Assembly (NCBI GenBank): GCA_043757865.1
Contig: JAYVOP010000232.1
Span: forward strand, 1-5,114
Direction of reading: 5' to 3'
Origin: JAGNEJ01 sp043757865
Lineage (GTDB): Bacteria > Verrucomicrobiota > Verrucomicrobiia > Verrucomicrobiales > V1-33
DNA length: 5,114 nt
Below the pieces are notes generated by a model. That model saw only the letters and a program-made list of their open reading frames with translations. It was not told the DNA's origin and made no database searches. Made by a program: the position numbers and the translations under genes. Of the stretch, positions 1-5,114 are shown piece by piece; position 1 is the first letter of the stretch, and each line of letters begins with the position of its first letter.

Positions 1-2910
1 CAGCTAGCCATTGGTGCTCAGCTCCTTGGAGCTAACATCACAGCGATAAATACCACCACCCGGGTCATCACCCTGAGTGGCTTTGCGAGTGCGACGATCA
101 CCTCTGCCACGCCAGTTGATTTTACCTTATCTGGGGTAGGTGCATGGGAGAATCTCCTAGCCAATTCGCATGTTCAAGACAAGACCATCGTGATGGGCAC
201 CAACGATGGCGGCACCGGCATCATGAATGGTGCCATCAGTGTCTATATCGGCACCAAAACGAATACAGGTAACGAGATCGACAAGGCTGGTCTGAACAAC
301 GGCACGATGAAGTTTGTCAAAGTAGCTGGAGCGGCGGCTGAGATCACGGACCAGACGACGCGGGCGACTAGCATCACCAATGGGCGGCGTTTCAGCTTGG
401 AATTCAATAGTTCGACAGCCTTCTCTCGTCCTGAGGACGGGGCCTGGAACCCAATGAATGATCGCGAGTTCTTCTTTGTCACGACGGATCGGCTTGATAC
501 CCTAACCGATGGCGTAGGCACCCAAATTGGCCGCACCCGCTTGTGGCGGCTCACTTTTGACGACATCACTAACCCAGACACTGGCGGCACGATCGACATC
601 ATGGTCACGGGCGGCATCGGCAATGATGCGGTGATGTGGGATAACATTACGGTCACCCGCGATGGTAAGATCGTCCTCCAGGAAGATGTGGGTGGAGCTG
701 CTCACAATGGTAAAATCTGGTTCTACGACCCAGCTACAAACGCGCTGAGCAAAATAGCCAAGCATGATGCTGGTCGCTTTGGTGACATCGCCAGCGGTGG
801 CATCGCCATCTCAGCCACGGCCCCGTTTACCAATGACGAGGAGACATCTGGCGTCATTGAGGTTAGCGCCTTGCTCGGTGCCGCTCCTGGTGAGCGCATC
901 TACCTACTAGTGGATCAAGCTCACTACACGACTGGCATTTCTGCGGCTAACGTCGAGGGCGGTCAGTTATTGCTCATGCGTCAAAAAGCGCCTAGCACGG
1001 CCGAGCCGCCGGTGGCTACCTTCGTAAATGCCACGGTCATAGAAGAAAGCTCCACCGGAGTCGAAGTCGCCCTAACTGCCACCGATGCCAATGGCGATAC
1101 GCTGACTTACAGCATCGTCAATGCTCCAAATGCAGCACAGGGAACAGTCGGTGCGCTGGTTGGTAACAAAGTAACATTTACCCCAATCCCTGATTTTAGC
1201 GGCTTGGCGACGTTTACCTTCAGAGCCAACGACGGCACGTCGGACAGTAATGTCGCCACAGTTTTCGTCACCGTGACTGACATCAACGACGCTCCAACCC
1301 TAGCCACCATCAGCGATCTCAACCTCGCGAAGAACGCCCTGGCCATCGTCCCGCTAGTCAGCACCGCCGGCCCACCCAGCGAGCAACTTGTGCAAACGCT
1401 CACCATCACGGCCACTTCCTCTAACACCGCGGTGATACCCAACTCCACGAGCACCTCCACCAGCCTCACCATCGCTCCTGTGGCCGGGGCCACGGGCACT
1501 GCGACCATTACGGTCACAGTTCAAGACAGTGGTGGCACGGCCAATGGCGGTATCGACACCACCAGTCGCACGTTCACTGTTACGGTCACGGAACAGAACT
1601 ACGCGGCCTGGGTAGCTGCTAATTTCACTGTTGGTGAAGCAGTTGATCCAGCCATCTCTGGTCCTGCGGCTAACCCAGATGGCGATGCACGCAGCAACGC
1701 ATTCGAATACGCTTTGGGCAGCCTGCCGAAAGCCTTCGATTCTTCTTCCATCATCCGTCAGTTCTTAGATGCTACTGGATTGCCAGTGCTCCGCGTAGCA
1801 CAAGGCCCTGGCGATAACGCCCTAACGCTGCAAGTGAGCAGCAGCTCCACTAGCGGCTTTACCACCGCCGCTTGGGCTCCAGAAAACAGCAGCGACCGCA
1901 TCTTCATAGATGCAGCCGCCACGCCTGCGGCACCACGTTATGCGCGCCTAGCCGTTCTACTCGCAGGTGAAACGACCCCGCTCTACAGCGAGGTTTACAG
2001 CATCCGTGCCGTGGCTGTCACTGGCGCATCGGGCACGTTCGCTAGCGCTCCATTGGCCGAACCTCGCCTGGCAGTTGTGACAGTAGTCGGTGTGAGCGGT
2101 TCTAGCCTCACGCCATCTTCCAACGCTTGGCCAGCAGATCTGCTCATGGCCGGTCCATGCTACGTCACGATCACGAGCGGCTCAAATGCCGGTGTAACTT
2201 CCGACATTACAGGTCTTACCGCTGGCATCTTAACGCTGAGCGACGACCTGAGCGGCATTGCCCTGACTGGCGATGGGTTGGAAATCCGCCGTCACCATAC
2301 ATTTAGAAACCTGTTTGACCGTAGTAATGCCGGCACCCTGGCTCCAGGTCTAAACTCCACGGTGGCGGACAATGTCCAATTCGCCAAACCCGATGGCAGC
2401 ACGGAAACGTTCTTCAACTTCAATGGCACTGGGCCTGATTGGATGGACAATAACTTTGTTGCATCCGGCAGCCGGGTAATTAACCCAGAACAAGCGTTCT
2501 TCCTTCGTCGTAAAACGACTACAGCCGTAACCTTGTTCCAACAGGGCGTGGTAATGCCAGGCCGCAACGGATCCGATACCACACGCGCAGCCATTGTTCC
2601 CATCGAAACTGGCAGCAACTTGGTCACCTCGCCTGCCGAACGCAGCGTGACTCTAGCACAGCTTGGACTCTACACTGGAAACCCTGCCACAGGCCTCGCC
2701 AGCGGAGTCAATGTCAGCAGCGCAGACCGCTTAGTCATCCCTCAACCCAACGGCACCATGAAGACCTACTATTATTTTAGTAATGGCACCATCGCCCTGT
2801 GGGTGGACTCCGCAGGCCGTCCTGCGGGCACCGTCAGCCTGCCGCCTGGCACAGCATTCTACATCGTGCGCAAAGCACCTCGGGCCGCCTTCCCATGGGC
2901 CATGCCTTAA
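1..2910 (+). CDS. Secreted PhoX/DUF839-like propeller protein with Ig-like, calcium-loop and TIGR02597-like domains (5' partial)
   Basis: The frame is open from the first base, so the start and any signal peptide lie outside the window; the GTG/ATG at 190/193 fall inside the propeller and are not the start. 969 residues are visible. Residues 1 to about 327 resemble the PhoX/DUF839 (PF05787) beta-propeller: EDGAW at 145-149, a RLWRLTFDD strand, DNITV at 214-218, QED at 227-229, DEETSG at 279-284 and DQAH at 305-308. Characterised PhoX enzymes are Fe/Ca-dependent phosphatases; activity here is inference, and no cysteine occurs in the visible propeller. Next come two Ig/cadherin-like domains (about 338-431, with DANGDTLTY and TPIPDFSG; about 432-532, Thr/Ser-rich), a module with a calcium-type loop NPDGDARSNAFEYALG (558-573), and a TIGR02597-like C-terminal domain (about 670-963). 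It is probably exported and followed by a co-transcribed gene. The family names come from recalled motifs, not a search. Confidence 0.85.
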   Translation, partial: QLAIGAQLLGANITAINTTTRVITLSGFASATITSATPVDFTLSGVGAWENLLANSHVQDKTIVMGTNDGGTGIMNGAISVYIGTKTNTGNEIDKAGLNNGTMKFVKVAGAAAEITDQTTRATSITNGRRFSLEFNSSTAFSRPEDGAWNPMNDREFFFVTTDRLDTLTDGVGTQIGRTRLWRLTFDDITNPDTGGTIDIMVTGGIGNDAVMWDNITVTRDGKIVLQEDVGGAAHNGKIWFYDPATNALSKIAKHDAGRFGDIASGGIAISATAPFTNDEETSGVIEVSALLGAAPGERIYLLVDQAHYTTGISAANVEGGQLLLMRQKAPSTAEPPVATFVNATVIEESSTGVEVALTATDANGDTLTYSIVNAPNAAQGTVGALVGNKVTFTPIPDFSGLATFTFRANDGTSDSNVATVFVTVTDINDAPTLATISDLNLAKNALAIVPLVSTAGPPSEQLVQTLTITATSSNTAVIPNSTSTSTSLTIAPVAGATGTATITVTVQDSGGTANGGIDTTSRTFTVTVTEQNYAAWVAANFTVGEAVDPAISGPAANPDGDARSNAFEYALGSLPKAFDSSSIIRQFLDATGLPVLRVAQGPGDNALTLQVSSSSTSGFTTAAWAPENSSDRIFIDAAATPAAPRYARLAVLLAGETTPLYSEVYSIRAVAVTGASGTFASAPLAEPRLAVVTVVGVSGSSLTPSSNAWPADLLMAGPCYVTITSGSNAGVTSDITGLTAGILTLSDDLSGIALTGDGLEIRRHHTFRNLFDRSNAGTLAPGLNSTVADNVQFAKPDGSTETFFNFNGTGPDWMDNNFVASGSRVINPEQAFFLRRKTTTAVTLFQQGVVMPGRNGSDTTRAAIVPIETGSNLVTSPAERSVTLAQLGLYTGNPATGLASGVNVSSADRLVIPQPNGTMKTYYYFSNGTIALWVDSAGRPAGTVSLPPGTAFYIVRKAPRAAFPWAMP
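2350..2514 (+). repeat. Internal protein repeat, copy 1, in the TIGR02597-like domain
   Basis: This copy encodes about 55 residues, 784-838 of the visible protein. The shared pattern is AD-x-V/L, then P-D/N-G-S/T, an aromatic run (FFNF here, YYYF in copy 2), NGT, W-M/V-D and finally AF-F/Y-x-x-RK. It recurs once more near the C-terminus of the same protein. The repeat is visible in the protein and diverged at the DNA level, so it is an old domain duplication and not recent DNA duplication. Confidence 0.65.
2707..2874 (+). repeat. Internal protein repeat, copy 2, in the TIGR02597-like domain
   Basis: This copy encodes about 56 residues, 903-958 of the visible protein, matching copy 1 in order and spacing: SSADRLVIPQPNG, the aromatic run YYYF, NGT, WVD and AFYIVRK. 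One copy follows the segment with FRNLFDR and the other follows the GLYTG segment. The pair suggests two similar beta-rich subdomains forming the C-terminal domain. Confidence 0.65.
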
Positions 2911-2942
2911 TCATCAACTCACACCTAACCACTTCTAATCTC

Positions 2943-3578
2943 ATGTTTAAATTCATACTGACACATCGCCCCAGCACTTGGGGACTCCTCACAGGCATGT
3001 TGCTGATTGCCTGCTCATCCTCCGCTTGGGCCATCCTTACCGTCACTACCAGTGCCGGCGTGGGGGAGCCGCATTTCTTCCAGCCAGATGGGGTGACAGC
3101 CTTGGCGGATGGGCTGAGCTATCAACTAGGTAAGTTCCCCAGTGGCACGGACCTCACCCAAGCGACTGGCTCGCCTGCTGCACTTTATAGCAGCTTCCAG
3201 CCATTCGCTACCGATACCATCTACACGCATCCGATCACACTGGAACCAGGATCGGCAGGAAATGATGTCTATGGCTTAGAAATTTTTTCCATGCAGCCTG
3301 CCTACTGGTGGGTTTACAGCACCTACGACGGTTTGGTGCCCGATGCTACGTTCTCCAACGTGACTGCCCAAGCGCTCTTCACCGGACCGTCCTCCACCTG
3401 GGTCTTCCCTGCGGTGGGCAGCCTCAGCGCACCTCCGGTTTTTTCCACGGGCGATCCACTGACGTTTTCGGCAGGTTCCATCGTGGCTGGCAATGTGCAG
3501 CTAGCCGCTGTGCCAGAGCCAGCGGTCAGTTGCCTAGCCGTATTGGCCAGTTGCCTCGTGACCCGCCGCCGTAGATAA
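2943..3578 (+). CDS. Small exported protein with PEP-CTERM-like C-terminal tail
   Basis: The product has 211 residues and unknown function. The ATG at 2943 is chosen because it gives a clean signal peptide: positive MFKFILTHR, hydrophobic GLLTGMLLIA, then SSSAWA (AWA at 28-30) for cleavage after residue 30. An in-frame ATG at 2895 would overlap the upstream gene and bury the signal. No Shine-Dalgarno sequence is seen before 2943, so coupling to the upstream gene, 32 bases away, is plausible. LIAC at 21-24 also fits a lipobox, so a lipoprotein is an alternative. The body (about 40-188) carries DGVTALADGLSYQLGKF and STWVFP (151-156) and resembles the N-terminal domain of the protein at 3742-4674. 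The C-terminus has VPEP (190-193), a short hydrophobic stretch with two cysteines, and four arginines at 208-211: the layout of a PEP-CTERM sorting signal, processed by an exosortase in known systems. The hydrophobic stretch is shorter and less uniform than usual. Confidence 0.85.
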   Translation: MFKFILTHRPSTWGLLTGMLLIACSSSAWAILTVTTSAGVGEPHFFQPDGVTALADGLSYQLGKFPSGTDLTQATGSPAALYSSFQPFATDTIYTHPITLEPGSAGNDVYGLEIFSMQPAYWWVYSTYDGLVPDATFSNVTAQALFTGPSSTWVFPAVGSLSAPPVFSTGDPLTFSAGSIVAGNVQLAAVPEPAVSCLAVLASCLVTRRRR

Positions 3579-3595
3579 CGGATTGATACACTGCC

Positions 3596-3627
3596 AGCGC
3601 CAGCGAAACTTCGGATCCGCTGGCGCT
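3596..3627 (+). terminator. 10-bp perfect hairpin, possible terminator
   Basis: AGCGCCAGCG (3596-3605) pairs perfectly with CGCTGGCGCT (3618-3627) around a 12-base loop, 18 bases after the stop codon of the PEP-CTERM-like gene. The stem is GC-rich, as in intrinsic terminators. Only CTTTGG follows, however, so the usual U tract is weak. It could end the upstream transcript, or act as a 3' stabilising structure. The position between two same-strand genes, just before a candidate promoter, favours a terminator. Confidence 0.55.
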
Positions 3628-3676
3628 TTGGTCGTTGAAGACGGTTCGCCTGATAGTGTGCGAATTGTAACGCAGC

Positions 3677-3701
3677 TTCGATTGTTCACGCGTTTCGATT
3701 G
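3677..3701 (+). promoter_or_regulatory. 8-bp direct repeat upstream of the 3742 gene, candidate operator
   Basis: TTCGATTG occurs at 3677-3684 and again at 3694-3701, 17 bases start to start. The second copy covers the place where a -35 element for the TATAAT at 3716 should lie, and that element itself is poor (TTTCGA at 3693-3698). Direct repeats in this position would fit a regulator binding site. A chance repeat cannot be excluded. Confidence 0.3.
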
Positions 3702-3721
3702 GACCATCGTATGATTATAAT
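3693..3721 (+). promoter_or_regulatory. Candidate sigma70-type promoter for the 3742 gene
   Basis: A perfect -10 hexamer TATAAT lies at 3716-3721. The best-spaced -35 candidate is TTTCGA at 3693-3698 with a 17-base spacer, matching TTGACA at only three positions. Transcription would start near 3728, giving a leader of about 14 bases that just contains the GGGGA ribosome binding site. The hairpin upstream at 3596-3627 fits a separate transcription unit starting here. Confidence 0.45.
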
Positions 3722-3728
3722 TCCCGAT

Positions 3729-3733
3729 GGGGA
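3729..3733 (+). promoter_or_regulatory. Ribosome binding site GGGGA
   Basis: GGGGA is followed by 8 bases and then the ATG at 3742. This decides the start: the alternative in-frame ATG at 3727 lies upstream of the site, has no Shine-Dalgarno sequence of its own, and would put five extra residues before a normal signal peptide. Confidence 0.55.
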
Positions 3734-3741
3734 CGAATCCA

Positions 3742-4674
3742 ATGAGATCACTAGCGCATACCATTTTCATCACTATAGCCTGTTTCGTTTTGTTGGTTTC
3801 AAGAACGCTTTCAATGACCCTGGACATTACCGGTCAGCCAGGTCAGCGCTTTGTTACAGACATTGATGGAGCGGCTGTTCCCGCTGGAACATTTGTCTGG
3901 GTAGGGTCTCTGAGTCAGGAAAATCAACTGCGCCCTGGTCTGTCGTATGCGGAAGTTCGCGCAAATTGGGAACTATACGGCAGCACTCTCACCCGCACGC
4001 TTGGAGGCCAGAGTGGAAGGTTCTCCGCTAGCATTTCACGGAACGTGCCGGAGTTCAGTCTGCGGAAAATTTATCTTCTCCTCACTCAGACCGTCAACAA
4101 TCATACGCCCGCTGCCAACGGCAGTAATGTGGTTGCTTGGGCACTGCTCTCCAGCACGAACAGCGCTTGGATCTTTCCTGATAATGATGGGTTGCCCCCA
4201 GGGAATGCCACCGTCATCACCTCTAGCCAAACGAATCAAACGTGGGCTGGAAGTATAACTTTAGACACACTCCAGTTAGCTCCTACCCCATCTACGTCCT
4301 TCGCTCGATGGGCTTCCACGGCCTTTCTGGACAATTCAACGGCGGACACAACGCCGTCTGGGGATCCTGATCACGATGGTATCACTAATGTCTTCGAATG
4401 TCTATTTAACACAAATCCCCTCCATGGTAATCGAATCCCAGATCTGGCAAAAATCGGTAACGATGCCATCCTCTTCAGCTATCCTCGCAACCAGCAATTG
4501 CCGCCTGACTATGAGCGTCTAGAGATCTCTGCCGACCTCACGCAGTGGAGCGCGCCCTTCGCTTCTCAGTTCTTAAAATCGGAAACAACTGAACTTTGCC
4601 AGTATGAATTCCCGATTTCTAGCAACATTTCCCGTAGATTCTATCGCCTAAGGCTTCCATGGCTAGCGTTCTAG
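3742..4674 (+). CDS. Exported two-domain protein: shared N-terminal domain plus calcium-loop module
   Basis: The product has 310 residues and unknown function. The start at 3742 rests on GGGGA 8 bases upstream and on a signal peptide: MRSLAHT, hydrophobic IFITIACFVLLV (8-19), cleavage probably near SRTLS (20-24). Residues about 30-181 match the PEP-CTERM-like neighbour in order: DIDGAAVPAGTFVWVG aligns with DGVTALADGLSYQLGKF, SSTNSAWIFP (137-146) with SSTWVFP, and AGSITLDTLQLA with AGSIVAGNVQLA. Residues 187-305 are a different module: FARWASTAF, a calcium-type loop DPDHDGITNVFE (208-219), LEISADLTQW (260-269) and FYRLRL (300-305). The same module sits in the large protein at 1-2910. No PEP-CTERM tail or other anchor is present, so it is probably soluble or periplasmic. 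The last residues, PWLAF, may be altered, because transposase-derived sequence begins right after the stop codon. It probably has its own promoter. Confidence 0.85.
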   Translation: MRSLAHTIFITIACFVLLVSRTLSMTLDITGQPGQRFVTDIDGAAVPAGTFVWVGSLSQENQLRPGLSYAEVRANWELYGSTLTRTLGGQSGRFSASISRNVPEFSLRKIYLLLTQTVNNHTPAANGSNVVAWALLSSTNSAWIFPDNDGLPPGNATVITSSQTNQTWAGSITLDTLQLAPTPSTSFARWASTAFLDNSTADTTPSGDPDHDGITNVFECLFNTNPLHGNRIPDLAKIGNDAILFSYPRNQQLPPDYERLEISADLTQWSAPFASQFLKSETTELCQYEFPISSNISRRFYRLRLPWLAF

Positions 4675-4997
4675 GTGCTGGGCCCCGTGATGGTCCGCGC
4701 CTTTGCAAGGCGCTTCATCGTGCTGGGCAACCTTATTCTTGGGTATTCTGTGTGGCCAGCAACGTTATGCCACCTCAGTGCGCTGCCTTGGATCCCGTCA
4801 ATTCGGGACTGCCGGGCATGAGCAAGGTGGTCAGCGAGGACTGTGCGCGCCGTTACTTCGCAGCGATGAGTGATGAGCAGTCAGAGACGTGGCTGCGCGG
4901 GCAGTTGCGTGAGTGCTCCGGCCCCCTGCTGTTGGAGCCATGGGTGCCCTCAATTCCAACCATCCAATGGCGATTCGGGCCCCATTTCAACACGTAG
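4675..4997 (+). pseudogene. Transposase relic, frameshifted and truncated
   Basis: Two frames together look like the N-terminal part of a DDE-type transposase. The first, from 4675 to the stop at 4819-4821, reads VRAFARRFIVLGNLILGYSV and then WPATLCHLSALPW. The second, from about 4809, reads LPGMSKVVSED, then CARRYFAAM, then LLLEPWV, ending at 4995-4997. LPGMSKVVSED with a following arginine-rich helix and PLL-EPW is a motif I associate with full-length transposases of roughly 450 residues; the family is not assigned. The frame changes near 4800-4812, the normal N-terminus is not visible, and after EPWV the sequence no longer fits the expected catalytic region. It is therefore a dead fragment. 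No terminal inverted repeats were found. A short independent gene from ATG 4818 is the alternative, less likely. Confidence 0.5.
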
Positions 4998-5040
4998 CTT
5001 TGCCATTTATACCAATATCAGTTAAATACGGGACTGTTTT

Positions 5041-5112
5041 TTAGCCGGAGCAAGCGTTTACTTGAGTGCGGATCCAGCCCTCACCCACTAACTGCCGCAC
5101 CCGCTGGGGGTC
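5041..5112 (-). CDS. Possible 3' end of a minus-strand gene (partial)
   Basis: Reading from the right edge on the minus strand, one frame is open and ends with TAA at 5043-5041. It encodes 23 residues, DPQRVRQLVGEGWIR followed by TQVNACSG. The composition is protein-like, with a possible amphipathic helix, while the other two minus-strand frames close within 33 bases of the edge. The length is far too short to name a product. The 43 bases between it and the transposase relic (4998-5040) hold only a weak 4-bp stem followed by six T on the plus strand. Confidence 0.3.
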   Translation of the reverse strand, partial: DPQRVRQLVGEGWIRTQVNACSG

Positions 5113-5114
5113 GG

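Noticed and set aside
243..656. Minus-strand open frame of 137 codons, and a second at 502-765
   Set aside because: Both lie fully inside the large plus-strand gene, whose frame has recognisable propeller motifs here. The minus translations show no domain or signal and have a composition typical of antisense shadows.
1107..1517. Minus-strand open frame of 136 codons rich in Val, Ala and Leu
   Set aside because: It is antisense to the Thr/Ser/Ala-rich Ig-like region, and such composition produces long hydrophobic antisense frames. No independent support.
2292..2627. Minus-strand open frames inside the TIGR02597-like region (also 2350-2541)
   Set aside because: They are shadows of the coding strand, which carries a clear internal protein repeat over this region.
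3308..3574. Plus-strand alternative frames inside the second gene (3308-3574) and third gene (3947-4258)
   Set aside because: They overlap the real frames completely and lack a plausible start context. The main frames have signal peptides and shared domains.
3534..3827. Minus-strand open frame across the gap between the second and third genes
   Set aside because: It overlaps both gene ends and runs through the hairpin and promoter-like region, and its translation shows no recognisable features.
4675..4728. GTGCTGGGC repeated at 4675-4683 and 4720-4728, and GGGCCCC at 4679-4685 and 4978-4984, as possible insertion sequence ends
   Set aside because: The copies do not extend into inverted repeats and do not sit at sensible element boundaries, so chance is the simpler reading.
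5020..5042. CAGT...ACTG stem followed by six T, a possible terminator
   Set aside because: The stem has only four base pairs with a 10-base loop, too weak to call, although the T run is suggestive.

Overview
The window looks like part of a Verrucomicrobia-type genome (Prosthecobacter/Verrucomicrobium-like). The evidence is the protein style, recalled without any database search: large secreted proteins built from Ig-like repeats, a short DPDGD..N.FE calcium-type loop module, a C-terminal domain resembling the verrucomicrobial TIGR02597 family, and a small exported protein ending in a PEP-CTERM-like tail. I cannot name a species.

Layout. Positions 1-2910 (+) hold the 3' part of a large gene whose reading frame is open to the left edge. 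It encodes most of a PhoX/DUF839-like beta-propeller, two Ig/cadherin-like domains, the calcium-loop module and the TIGR02597-like C-terminal domain. A small exported protein with a PEP-CTERM-like tail follows after 32 bases (2943-3578, +); nothing terminator-like lies between the two genes, so they are probably co-transcribed. A 10-bp perfect hairpin at 3596-3627 may end this unit. The 163-base gap also holds a perfect TATAAT, an 8-bp direct repeat and a ribosome binding site ahead of a third exported protein (3742-4674, +).

The three proteins share parts. The second and third share an exported N-terminal domain of about 150 residues, while the first and third share the calcium-loop module. 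The third gene is therefore a recombination of pieces found in its neighbours. All three appear to act outside the cytoplasm. No enzymatic role can be assigned except a possible phosphatase/phosphodiesterase-like propeller in the first.

Positions 4675-4997 carry a frameshifted and truncated relic of a DDE-type transposase, directly abutting the stop codon of the third gene. At the right edge a minus-strand frame (5041-5112) may be the end of another gene. I found no RNA genes, CRISPR array, attachment site or replication origin, and no convincing unknown defence or mobile system. The most interesting content is the modular shuffling among neighbouring secreted proteins.
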